From Bacteroidota bacterium (GTDB lineage Bacteria; Bacteroidota; Bacteroidia; Chitinophagales; Chitinophagaceae): DNA of 64,000 nt. Location: assembly GCA_023428755.1 (NCBI GenBank), contig JAEYWX010000014.1, forward strand, positions 1 through 64,000, given 5' to 3'. The position numbers were made by a program, and so were the translations under genes. Below, piece by piece: positions 50,110 to 57,925 of this stretch. The notes beneath the pieces are model-generated. The model had not been told where the DNA came from. It saw only the letters and a list, made by a program, of their open reading frames with translations, and did not search any database. How positions within the stretch are numbered: the first letter of the stretch is position 1; the number at the start of each line of letters is the position of its first letter.

Positions 50110-50117
50110 TATCTTTG
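50110..50117 (+). promoter_or_regulatory. -7 box (TATCTTTG) of the GT2 gene
   Basis: TATCTTTG matches TAnnTTTG exactly, 23 nt before the ATG at 50141. It is directly preceded by a word-type repeat (TACCTCGTACTTCC..., 50066-50109). Confidence 0.65.
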
Positions 50118-50140
50118 CCCACTTTAAATCGCCTCATCGC

Positions 50141-50878
50141 ATGTTCAACAATAAAAAAGTCATCGTGGTACTGCCGGCTTACAATGCGGCAAAAACATTG
50201 GAGATCACCTACAATGAAATCCCCTTCGAGATCGTGGACGAAGTGGTACTGGTAGATGATGCCAGCAAGGATGAAACGGTAGCCAAAGCCAAAGAACTCG
50301 GCATCAAACACATCATCAGCCACGAAAAGAACAAAGGCTACGGCGGCAACCAGAAAAGCTGTTACAAAAAAGCGCTGGAGCTGGGTGGCGATATTGTGGT
50401 AATGCTGCACCCCGATTACCAATACACGCCTATGTTGCTACATGCCATGATCAGTATTATTGGAAACGATGTATATCCGGTTGTATTTGGCAGCCGTATT
50501 TTGGGCAACGGTGCATTAAAAGGCGGCATGCCGATGTATAAATACATTGCCAACCGTTTTCTTACGCTCACACAAAATATTTTACTGGGTCAAAAACTTT
50601 CTGAATACCATACCGGCTACCGTGCGTTTAGCAAAGAAGTGCTGGAGAGCATTAAGTATGAAGCCTGCGACGATGATTTTGTATTTGACAATGAAATGGC
50701 CGCACAAATATTTTACGCCGGTTTTGAAATTGGAGAAGTCACCTGTCCCACGAAATACTTTGAAGAAGCCAGCAGCATTAATTTTAAACGCAGTATGAAA
50801 TACGGGCTGGGTTGCTTGAAAGTATCGCTCATTTACCGTTTCTGCAAATGGGGATTGATGAAGAGTAAATTGTACTAA
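50141..50878 (+). CDS. Family 2 glycosyltransferase
   Basis: 245 aa, GT-A fold. KKVIVVLPAYNAAKTLEITY starts the nucleotide-binding region, EVVLVDDASKDETVAKAKEL and NKGYGGNQKSCYKKALELGG follow. VVMLHPDYQYTP takes the DXD position. EYHTGYRAFSKEVLESI resembles the acceptor loop of dolichyl-phosphate-mannose-synthase-like enzymes. No transmembrane segment is visible, so it is a cytoplasmic or peripheral enzyme that may act on a lipid phosphate; the sugar is unknown. It stands alone before a perfect palindromic terminator. Confidence 0.92.
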   Translation: MFNNKKVIVVLPAYNAAKTLEITYNEIPFEIVDEVVLVDDASKDETVAKAKELGIKHIISHEKNKGYGGNQKSCYKKALELGGDIVVMLHPDYQYTPMLLHAMISIIGNDVYPVVFGSRILGNGALKGGMPMYKYIANRFLTLTQNILLGQKLSEYHTGYRAFSKEVLESIKYEACDDDFVFDNEMAAQIFYAGFEIGEVTCPTKYFEEASSINFKRSMKYGLGCLKVSLIYRFCKWGLMKSKLY

Positions 50879-50890
50879 CACACATCATAA

Positions 50891-50926
50891 AACAAGAACG
50901 CCCCGGTTAACCGGGGCGTTCTTGTT
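50891..50926. terminator. Perfect palindromic bidirectional terminator
   Basis: Arms AACAAGAACGCCCCGG (50891-50906) and CCGGGGCGTTCTTGTT (50911-50926) pair exactly around TTAA between convergent genes. The right arm reaches the stop codon of the minus-strand gene at 50926. Confidence 0.9.
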
Positions 50927-51297
50927 TATTCTTCTTTCATATTTATGATCTTATCTACTACATACTTCGAGTGACCACGCCAGGGAATGGTACCCATATA
51001 TTCTTTGTAATGCAGTTCAAATACTTTACCGCTGTTGAGCATCAGAATATTGGCTACACTATCGTTCTCTACGCTGAATTCAAATTCATAGCTTGCTACT
51101 GTACCGGGTGTGCGTGAACGCAAACCCGACTGGATGAGTTTGCCTTCGTAAGTTTTAAAAACATATCCCTTCTTTACCATGTAATTCAATTCACCTGCTT
51201 TTACCCCTTCTCCAAATACATAGTAGTAACGCCAGTAAATAAATACAGCCAGTACAACAAGAATAATAGTTGTGAAAATGCCGAGAAACTTTCGCAT
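50926..51297 (-). CDS. Small membrane-anchored protein of unknown function
   Basis: 123 aa. One N-terminal transmembrane or signal-anchor helix (FLGIFTTIILVVLAVFIYWR) is followed by a ~95-residue beta-rich domain: LNYMVKKGYVFKTYEGKLIQ, SYEFEFSVENDSVANILMLN and a Trp-containing GTIPWRGHSKYVVDKI end. The charged residues suggest a periplasmic or cytoplasmic-face soluble domain. The family is not one I can name with confidence. Terminator immediately downstream. Confidence 0.75.
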   Translation of the reverse strand: MRKFLGIFTTIILVVLAVFIYWRYYYVFGEGVKAGELNYMVKKGYVFKTYEGKLIQSGLRSRTPGTVASYEFEFSVENDSVANILMLNSGKVFELHYKEYMGTIPWRGHSKYVVDKIINMKEE

Positions 51298-51362
51298 AAA
51301 AAGTGTTTCAGCTAAAATAACAGTTATTACTGATTATTTAAACCGGAGTTGGAAAGAACCTT

Positions 51363-51581
51363 TTAATAATAAAGCAGTTCTTCGAGCTTGGTGTGAAAGT
51401 TATCCTCATCTTCCTGCTGGTTAAGCAAGTGGGCGGAAGAATACGAAAAAGTTTGTTGCAGTACAACAGGATCAATATCAAAATGCCTGTCAGTAAACCG
51501 CTTAAACACTTCGATCAGATCTTTGGTTTCTGAGGCGGAGAGATCAACTACCTGTTCTATGTCCCGGAGTAACTGTTGCAT
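51363..51581 (-). CDS. Small acidic helical protein of unknown function
   Basis: 72 aa from ATG 51581 (MQQLLRDIEQVVDLSASETK); a longer reading needs a TTG start. It appears all-helical, with DLIEVFKRFTDRHFDIDPVV and an acidic C-terminal half (NQQEDEDNFHTKLEELLYY). The spacing of hydrophobic residues would suit a small partner-binding domain. Reality is supported by codon pattern only; no promoter box or operon partner is evident. Confidence 0.5.
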   Translation of the reverse strand: MQQLLRDIEQVVDLSASETKDLIEVFKRFTDRHFDIDPVVLQQTFSYSSAHLLNQQEDEDNFHTKLEELLYY

Positions 51582-51702
51582 ATTGGATTTTTTAGTGGAT
51601 AAAGGGTAGTACAATATGACAAACAATTCCGTTAAATTGTTTTCCCTTTCTGAAATAAATACAGAAATGAAGACAAGTATGCGTACGATCTAAGTAATAA
51701 CC

Positions 51703-53844
51703 TTACAACAATCTAAAGTTATCGCCATCAAACAAACCCATATCGCTGAGTTTGAGATGTGGTATTACCAGCAATCCCATAAATGAAAGTGTCATAAACG
51801 GTGCGGCCAGCTTGGAGCCAAGTTGCTTGGCGGCATTATCAACGGCACTATAGGCTTCAGCTACTTTGTATCCATCATCGGCACTCATTAAACCGGCAAC
51901 CGGCAACGGCAATACTTGCTCTGTTTGTTTCCCAACTGCACTTAGGCCGCCATTTGCTTCAATTACCAGGTTTACTGCTTTGGCGATGCTTTCTGCATCA
52001 ACCCCCACCGCAATGATGTTATGACTGTCGTGTGCAACAGAAGAAGCGATGGCCCCCTGCTTCAAACCAAAATTCGTTACAAAACTTTTGGCTACAGGCG
52101 CATTGCTGTAACGGTTCACCACCACCATGTATAACAGATCGTTTTCGGTATTGGCCTGAATGATATCGTCCACTACGGAAAATGAACCAATGGGTTCAAT
52201 GATTTTATTGGTCATGAGTTGCCCGTCCATTGCTTCAATTACATACACCTGTTCAATATTTTCTTCATCGGCTTTTCCAAAACGGTTGAGGTGAAATTCA
52301 AATTCTGAAACAGGCTTGGGATCACAATTAAAGTTGTTGATACTTCCTGCCGTTTTACTTTCAATCAGCGAGGTTCTATTTTCCGCAACCAATTGCCCGT
52401 TGATAAATGTTTTGATTACAATGAACTCCGTCAGGTTATTTACAACAATCAAATCGGCTGCGTCGCCAGCACGCAGCAAACCAACATCTAACTTATAATG
52501 CAGCACCGGTGTTACACAGGCAGCTTTCAATACATTGAACACATTCATTCCTTTTGCCACAGCCCTTGCACAAAGTTGATTGATGTGCCCTTCCACCAAA
52601 CTATCAGGATGTTTATCATCGCTGCATAACAAAATCATGTCCGGGTATTCATCGATCAAAGTATGCAATGCTTCAAAATTTTTGGCCGCACTTCCTTCAC
52701 GGATAATAATCTTCATTCCATACGTCAACTTATCCAGCGCTTCTTCTTTGGTAAAACATTCGTGGTCGGTTGAAATAACGACAGCCCCCCTAACCCCCGA
52801 AGGGGGGGTAAAGGCAGCATCTTTCGAAGTTGGCAATTGCTCTAATGTATTCAGAATTGCTGATGTAACTTTTTCAGTTTGATACAATACTTCGTCATTT
52901 GTGAATCGTATAACTTCAAACCCCAATTGATTAAGCGTCTCGGTTCGTTCAACATCGTTGATTTTATTTTCAGGCAACTGATGAATCAATCCATCTACCT
53001 CTATTACGAGTTTTTTTGACAAGCATACAAAGTCAGCAATAAAACCACCAATAACATGTTGCCGTCTAAATTTATAATTGTTCAATTGCTTTCCTTTCAA
53101 ATATTCCCATAAAGCAATCTCTGCATCCGTAGGATTATTTCTGTTTTCCTTTACAAACTCTTTCAGCAATCCATACATCACAGGATCTGCTGTTTGATAC
53201 CCATAAACGCCGCCCGTATCATCAGAGTCTAAAGCCCCTCCTTCGGAGGGGTTTGGGGAGGCCATGATATACCTCTTCGCCTCCTCGCCTCGCAAACCCG
53301 GTGCATGTCCGTCAACAGGTTTACCCAATTCTGCTGCTGCTTTTATTTTCTCCATCACTTCTGCATCGGCATGTAACACACCGGGGAAGTTCATCATCTC
53401 ACTCAGATATTTGATCTCTTCTTTCTGCAGCAATGCTTTTACATCGGCTGCATTCAACACTGCGCCTGCTGTTTCAAAGCCGGTGGCAGGCACACAGCTC
53501 GGTGCCCCAAAGTTGAACTTAAAGGGAACAGTTTTTCCATTTTCGATCATGTATTCCACACCTGCCATGCCACACACATTGGCAATTTCATGGGGGTCGC
53601 TAACGGTGGCTACGGTACCATGCACCACTGCCAGCTTTGCAAATTCAGAAGGTACGAGCATCGAACTTTCAATATGTACGTGGCTGTCGATAAAACCCGG
53701 CAGGACATATGATTCGCCTTTCTTTTCAACCGGCTCCAGCATTTCAACAGCAGCAATTATTCCGGCATCCATTGTTACTTCGCCGAAATAGATTTTGTTT
53801 GAAAAAAGATCAACAATATTGCCCGATACTTTAACAAAAGCCAT
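51703..53844 (-). CDS. ade: Adenine deaminase interrupted by an in-frame DUF559 module
   Basis: 713 aa; without the insert it would be ~553 aa, near the family norm. It deaminates adenine to hypoxanthine. Metal-binding motifs are GFIDSHVHIESSML, GTVATVSDPHEIANVCG, the DGHAPGLRG stretch and STDHECFTKEEALDKL. Between KRYIMA (residue 195) and VISTDHE (about 356), normally about one residue apart, lies a ~160-residue insertion starting SPNPSEGGALDS and ending TPPSGVRGA. It carries a complete DUF559 Vsr-like nuclease domain (see separate entry). The frame is uninterrupted. It may be inactive, tolerate the insert as a surface module, or have the insert removed; the sequence does not tell. Confidence 0.93.
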   Translation of the reverse strand: MAFVKVSGNIVDLFSNKIYFGEVTMDAGIIAAVEMLEPVEKKGESYVLPGFIDSHVHIESSMLVPSEFAKLAVVHGTVATVSDPHEIANVCGMAGVEYMIENGKTVPFKFNFGAPSCVPATGFETAGAVLNAADVKALLQKEEIKYLSEMMNFPGVLHADAEVMEKIKAAAELGKPVDGHAPGLRGEEAKRYIMASPNPSEGGALDSDDTGGVYGYQTADPVMYGLLKEFVKENRNNPTDAEIALWEYLKGKQLNNYKFRRQHVIGGFIADFVCLSKKLVIEVDGLIHQLPENKINDVERTETLNQLGFEVIRFTNDEVLYQTEKVTSAILNTLEQLPTSKDAAFTPPSGVRGAVVISTDHECFTKEEALDKLTYGMKIIIREGSAAKNFEALHTLIDEYPDMILLCSDDKHPDSLVEGHINQLCARAVAKGMNVFNVLKAACVTPVLHYKLDVGLLRAGDAADLIVVNNLTEFIVIKTFINGQLVAENRTSLIESKTAGSINNFNCDPKPVSEFEFHLNRFGKADEENIEQVYVIEAMDGQLMTNKIIEPIGSFSVVDDIIQANTENDLLYMVVVNRYSNAPVAKSFVTNFGLKQGAIASSVAHDSHNIIAVGVDAESIAKAVNLVIEANGGLSAVGKQTEQVLPLPVAGLMSADDGYKVAEAYSAVDNAAKQLGSKLAAPFMTLSFMGLLVIPHLKLSDMGLFDGDNFRLL
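52780..53262 (-). mobile_element. DUF559 nuclease-carrying element with GC-hairpin ends, inserted in ade
   Basis: In the minus orientation, one end has the tail and stem-loop CCCCTCC-ttc-GGAGGGG (53235-53251, tail TTTGGGGAGGCC on the plus strand). The other has stem-loop CCCCC/GGGGG (52794-52806) with tail CAGCCCCCCTAA. The ends face inward as in the non-coding copies at 11343-11452 and 47614-47930. The ~480-bp interior encodes, in the ade frame, TDAEIALWEYLKGKQLNNYK, FRRQHVIGGFIADFVC (Asp271) and KKLVIEVDG (Glu282, Asp284), the PD-(D/E)XK core of DUF559. No target-site duplication longer than 2-3 bp is visible. Confidence 0.8.
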
Positions 53845-54023
53845 AGTTTCTACAGATAGAGGGTTAAAATTCCAGCCAAGATACTGGATGCGGCAGCCAT
53901 GGGGAAATTTTTCTCAACTCCGGAAATGGAAAGTAGCCGAAGCGTTGTTTTCATATAAAAATATTTCGCTCTGCATCTGTAACAATTTTCTTTTCTTTAC
54001 AACATATATTCAAACTAAAAACA

Positions 54024-54749
54024 ATGAAGACCTTAAAATTATTCAGCCTGTTTGTTGCTACCGCTTTTAGTGTAACCATTGCAAAAGCACAAACAGCCGA
54101 CGAAGTTGTAGCAAAACATATTGAAGCCATTGGTGGTGCTGATAACTGGAAAAAAGTGACCAGCATGGTACAAACCGGAAGCATGAGCATCCAGGGTGCT
54201 GACATTAGCGTAGTGCGTACCGTTGTACATGCAAAAGGATCAAGACAAGACATTTCATTAATGGGAATGAACGGTTACATGATCGTTACGCCTACTGCCG
54301 GCTGGAACTTTTTACCCTTCCAGGGACAAACAGCTCCGGAAGCAATGACGGAAGAAGATTTGAAACAAAACCAGGACGACCTGGATGCACAAGGCAGCCT
54401 CATCGATTACAAAGCTAAAGGGCACAACATTGAGTTGCTTGGCAGCGAAGATGTAGACGGAACCGATTGCTTTAAAGTGAAAATCACTTTAAAAAGCGGA
54501 CGCAGTGAAACTATGTTCATTGAAAAGAAAGGTTATACCATCATCAAATCCAGCACAACCCGTTCTGCAAATGGACAGGAAATGGAATTAACAACTACGT
54601 TCAGCAACTATCAGAAATTACCTGAAGGTATTGTTGTTCCGATGAGCATCAATGTTCCGCTTGGACCAGGTGTAAATGCCGACTTCGCTATTTCAAAAGT
54701 GGAAGTAAACAAGCCCATTGAAGATGCTGTTTTCAAACCAGCGAACTAA
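54024..54749 (+). CDS. Outer-membrane lipoprotein-sorting (LolA/LolB-like) family protein
   Basis: 241 aa. Signal peptide MKTLKLFSLFVATAFSVTIA, then TADEVVAKHIEAIGGADNWK, the beginning typical of 'outer membrane lipoprotein-sorting' proteins. The body is a curved beta-sheet (GSMSIQGADISVVRTVVHAK; CFKVKITLKSGRSETMFIEK; YTIIKSSTTR) as in LolA/LolB folds. It is soluble and periplasmic, with no lipobox. It probably binds an acyl group or peptide, but real LolA function is uncertain. A terminator follows, so it is monocistronic. Confidence 0.8.
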   Translation: MKTLKLFSLFVATAFSVTIAKAQTADEVVAKHIEAIGGADNWKKVTSMVQTGSMSIQGADISVVRTVVHAKGSRQDISLMGMNGYMIVTPTAGWNFLPFQGQTAPEAMTEEDLKQNQDDLDAQGSLIDYKAKGHNIELLGSEDVDGTDCFKVKITLKSGRSETMFIEKKGYTIIKSSTTRSANGQEMELTTTFSNYQKLPEGIVVPMSINVPLGPGVNADFAISKVEVNKPIEDAVFKPAN

Positions 54750-54767
54750 ACACAAATTATCAATCAT

Positions 54768-54796
54768 AACCCGACTCAAAACGTCGGGTTTTTTTA
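54768..54796 (+). terminator. Terminator after the LolA-like gene
   Basis: AACCCGAC (54768-54775) pairs with GTCGGGTT (54783-54790) around TCAAAAC, followed by a T-run. Confidence 0.9.
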
Positions 54797-54806
54797 TTCA
54801 AACAGT

Positions 54807-57800
54807 ATGAGAAAACGATTCCTCTGCATTTCCTTGCTCTTCTGCATTGCAACCAGCAGCCAGTCACAGATCAATGCCTCCACTTTCGGAATGATGGATG
54901 CCCGCCAACTCGGCCCCGGCACTATGAGCGGACGCATTACCGATATTGCCGGTGTTAACAGCGATGGTAAAACATTGTACATCGGCACTGCCGGTGGTGG
55001 TATCTGGAAAAGTACCAACGCAGGCGCCTCTTTCAAGCCCGTATTCGACAAATACATTCAAAGCATTGGTGCGTTGGCCATCGATCAAAAAAATCCAAAA
55101 GTGATTTATGTAGGAACGGGTGAAAGCAATATGCGTAACTCTGTTTCCATAGGTGATGGCATGTACAAATCAACAGACGGAGGTGAAAACTGGACAAAGA
55201 TCGGACTCGACAGTACCGAGCATATTGCAAAAGTAATTGTTGACCCTGCCAACTCTTCAATAGTATACGTTGCAGCACCCGGCCCGTTATGGAGCAGCAG
55301 CAAACACCGTGGCTTATACAAATCAACCGATGCCGGAAAAACATGGGAAACCATTTTATACATCAATGAAAATACAGGTGTTGCTGATGTTGAAATTGAT
55401 CCCAACAACGCAAATGTGTTGTATGCAACCTCTTGGGAGTTCCGTCGCTTGCCGTATGCATTCAGCAGTGGTGGCAGCGGTAGCGGTATTTACAAATCAA
55501 CCGATGCCGGAAAAACATGGAAGGAGTTAAGCAATGGATTGCCGAAAAAACCATTCGGTCGTGTAGCTATTGCATTGGCACCATCATCCCCACAAAACTT
55601 GTGGGCCATTGTGGAAAGCGAAAATACCGGCTTATATATTTCTGCTGATGCAGGAGAAACCTGGAAACAACAAAGTGCTACGAGCAATATTACGCAACGG
55701 CCGTTTTATTTTTCTACATTGGAAGTGGACCCGAAAGATCCGAAACGTGTTTATCGTCCGGCTTTTACTTTTTCTTATTCCAATGATGGCGGATTCTCAT
55801 TTGCTGATGCAAGTAATGATGGCGGATGGGTACACAGTGATCATCATGCATTATGGATCAATCCCAACAATACAAACGTAATGTACCTGGGTACAGACGG
55901 TGGCGTGTATTTCAGTCTAGACCGAGGCGCCACATGGAAATTCTGTAACAATTTACCCGTAGGGCAATTCTATCATGTAAGTGTAGATCAGCAGGAACCG
56001 TACCGAATCTATGGTGGCTTGCAGGACAACGGCAGCTGGTATGCTCCAAGCAAAGCACCCGGTGGTGTTACCAATGGCGATTGGAAATCGGTATTTGGTG
56101 GTGATGGGTTCTGGACACAGCCCGATCCGTTTGATGAAAACATTGTGTATGCAGAAGCACAGGGCGGAACCATGTCGAGAATAAACATGCGTACCAATGC
56201 ATCCGTAACCATTAAACCACAGGCCGTAAGTGGTGAAAAGCCGCTGCGTTTTAACTGGAACACACCCATTGTAACAGGAAGTAACAATAAAAAGAATCTG
56301 TACACCGGCGCTCAATATTTATACAAGAGTACAGACAGGGGAAGCAACTGGACACGTATTTCACCCGACCTAACGACCAACGATAAACGAAAACAGGAAC
56401 AGGAAAAAAGCGGTGGCGTTACTATGGATGTAACCAGTGCCGAAAATCATTGTACCATTTTTACCATTGCAGAATCACCGCTGGATGAAAAGATTATTTG
56501 GGTGGGTACCGATGATGGTAATTTACAATACACAACCGATGCCGGTAAAACATGGACGAACGTAGCCGCTAATTATGCAGCAGCCGGTATTCCAAAACAA
56601 ACCTGGGTGAGCAGTATTGAACCATCGCAATATGATAAGAACAAAGTATATGCAACATTCGATAACCATGCGTATGGCGATCATCGTACATACATTGCCG
56701 TGAGTAACGATATGGGTAAAACCTGGAAAAAATTTGAAAGCAGTGAGTTCACCGGGTTTGCACACAAGATCAAAGAAGATATTGTGAATAAGAATTTACT
56801 TTTCGCCGGAACAGAAATGGGTTTGTTTGCCAGTGTGGATGGAGGCAATGAATGGTTCCGAATGAAAAACAATATTCCATGGTATGCGTTGGTACGTGAT
56901 ATCAAGATACAGGAACAAACAAACGATTTGGTATTGGCTACACATGGCCGTGGCATCATCATCATTGAAGATATTACTCCAATGCGCACCATTACTGCAG
57001 CAGTAGCGGGAAATGATGTGGTAATGCTCAACACAAAACCAATAACGCTGACCATGGGAAAATATGGCGGTCAGTTTGAAAATGCAGCAGGCGATTGGAA
57101 TGGTGGCGTTGGCACCATTATTCCACCCATTCAATACTATCTGAAAGAGCGGGCCAATAATCTTACACTGGAAGTGTATGATAAAGATGGCAAGTTGGTA
57201 CAGAAACTAACCCCCAGCAATCGCAAGGGTTATAACAAAGTAACATGGAACCAACGGATGTTGCCTGCAAAAACAGCGAAAGGAGGCAACCAACTTGAGT
57301 TTGCTGCCTTTACTTCACCGCAGGTATTACCGGGCACATATACCTTAAAAATGAAAGTGAACGGAAAAGAATACAACCATGCATTAACGTTGGTGCATGA
57401 TGAGAAAAACAAAGATTTTACATTGGAAGATCGTCAGTTACAATACAATACCGGCATGGAGTTGTATGCCATGAACGAACAGCTTGCCCGGTTGGTTGAC
57501 AGCATTCTTGCAAAACAGCAACTGCTGAAAAAGCATATTGATTCTACAACAGATAAAAAAACAAAAGCCCTATTACAGGAATACAACAGTAAGCTGGAAA
57601 CATTACGTCTTACATTGGTGCCGCCGGTTGTAAAGGGCACGGCCGATCTGAAACGTTTACGTAGTGATTTGAGTGATGTGTACAGTGCTGTTGTAACACA
57701 GGAAGCAAGACCCAGCAACCTGCAGATACAACGTGTTGCTTTCTTAAAAGGCGAAATAGGAAAAGCAGAACAGCAATACGATCAGTTGAATAAACAGTTT

Positions 57801-57875
57801 GAACAAAAAGCCATGCAGGCCATTGCAAAAGAACTGTTGAAAAAACCCACAGTGAAGAAAAGCGATAAAAATTAA
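54807..57875 (+). CDS. Sortilin/VPS10-like Asp-box beta-propeller exoprotein A
   Basis: 1022 aa with a signal peptide (MRKRFLCISLLFCIATSSQS). Residues ~40-690 form two propeller-like runs with many Asp-box motifs: GIWKSTNAGASFKPV, MYKSTDGGENWTKIG, GIYKSTDAGKTWKELS and QYTTDAGKTWTNV. Residues ~700-870 contain an FN3-like beta module, and the C-terminal ~130 residues are helical (KQQLLKKHIDSTTDKKTKAL). No T9SS sorting domain is visible. It is paralogous to the protein at 60757-63870. The two flank a DUF5916 barrel gene. Function unknown; family members are often labelled glycosyl hydrolases without proof. Confidence 0.88.
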   Translation: MRKRFLCISLLFCIATSSQSQINASTFGMMDARQLGPGTMSGRITDIAGVNSDGKTLYIGTAGGGIWKSTNAGASFKPVFDKYIQSIGALAIDQKNPKVIYVGTGESNMRNSVSIGDGMYKSTDGGENWTKIGLDSTEHIAKVIVDPANSSIVYVAAPGPLWSSSKHRGLYKSTDAGKTWETILYINENTGVADVEIDPNNANVLYATSWEFRRLPYAFSSGGSGSGIYKSTDAGKTWKELSNGLPKKPFGRVAIALAPSSPQNLWAIVESENTGLYISADAGETWKQQSATSNITQRPFYFSTLEVDPKDPKRVYRPAFTFSYSNDGGFSFADASNDGGWVHSDHHALWINPNNTNVMYLGTDGGVYFSLDRGATWKFCNNLPVGQFYHVSVDQQEPYRIYGGLQDNGSWYAPSKAPGGVTNGDWKSVFGGDGFWTQPDPFDENIVYAEAQGGTMSRINMRTNASVTIKPQAVSGEKPLRFNWNTPIVTGSNNKKNLYTGAQYLYKSTDRGSNWTRISPDLTTNDKRKQEQEKSGGVTMDVTSAENHCTIFTIAESPLDEKIIWVGTDDGNLQYTTDAGKTWTNVAANYAAAGIPKQTWVSSIEPSQYDKNKVYATFDNHAYGDHRTYIAVSNDMGKTWKKFESSEFTGFAHKIKEDIVNKNLLFAGTEMGLFASVDGGNEWFRMKNNIPWYALVRDIKIQEQTNDLVLATHGRGIIIIEDITPMRTITAAVAGNDVVMLNTKPITLTMGKYGGQFENAAGDWNGGVGTIIPPIQYYLKERANNLTLEVYDKDGKLVQKLTPSNRKGYNKVTWNQRMLPAKTAKGGNQLEFAAFTSPQVLPGTYTLKMKVNGKEYNHALTLVHDEKNKDFTLEDRQLQYNTGMELYAMNEQLARLVDSILAKQQLLKKHIDSTTDKKTKALLQEYNSKLETLRLTLVPPVVKGTADLKRLRSDLSDVYSAVVTQEARPSNLQIQRVAFLKGEIGKAEQQYDQLNKQFEQKAMQAIAKELLKKPTVKKSDKN

Positions 57876-57894
57876 TACGATCCTGACAAACAAT

Positions 57895-57925
57895 AAAGAG
57901 CGTCCTTTCAAAAGGACGCTCTTTT
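57895..57925. terminator. Bidirectional terminator between propeller A and the DUF5916 gene
   Basis: AAAGAGCGTCCTTT pairs with AAAGGACGCTCTTT around CA between convergent genes, with T-runs on the plus side. Confidence 0.9.

Noticed and set aside
51703..53844. Reading ade as two broken gene fragments or an assembly error
   Set aside because: The frame is continuous across the insert, both halves keep all metal-binding motifs, and the insert has a coherent nuclease domain and matching repeat ends.
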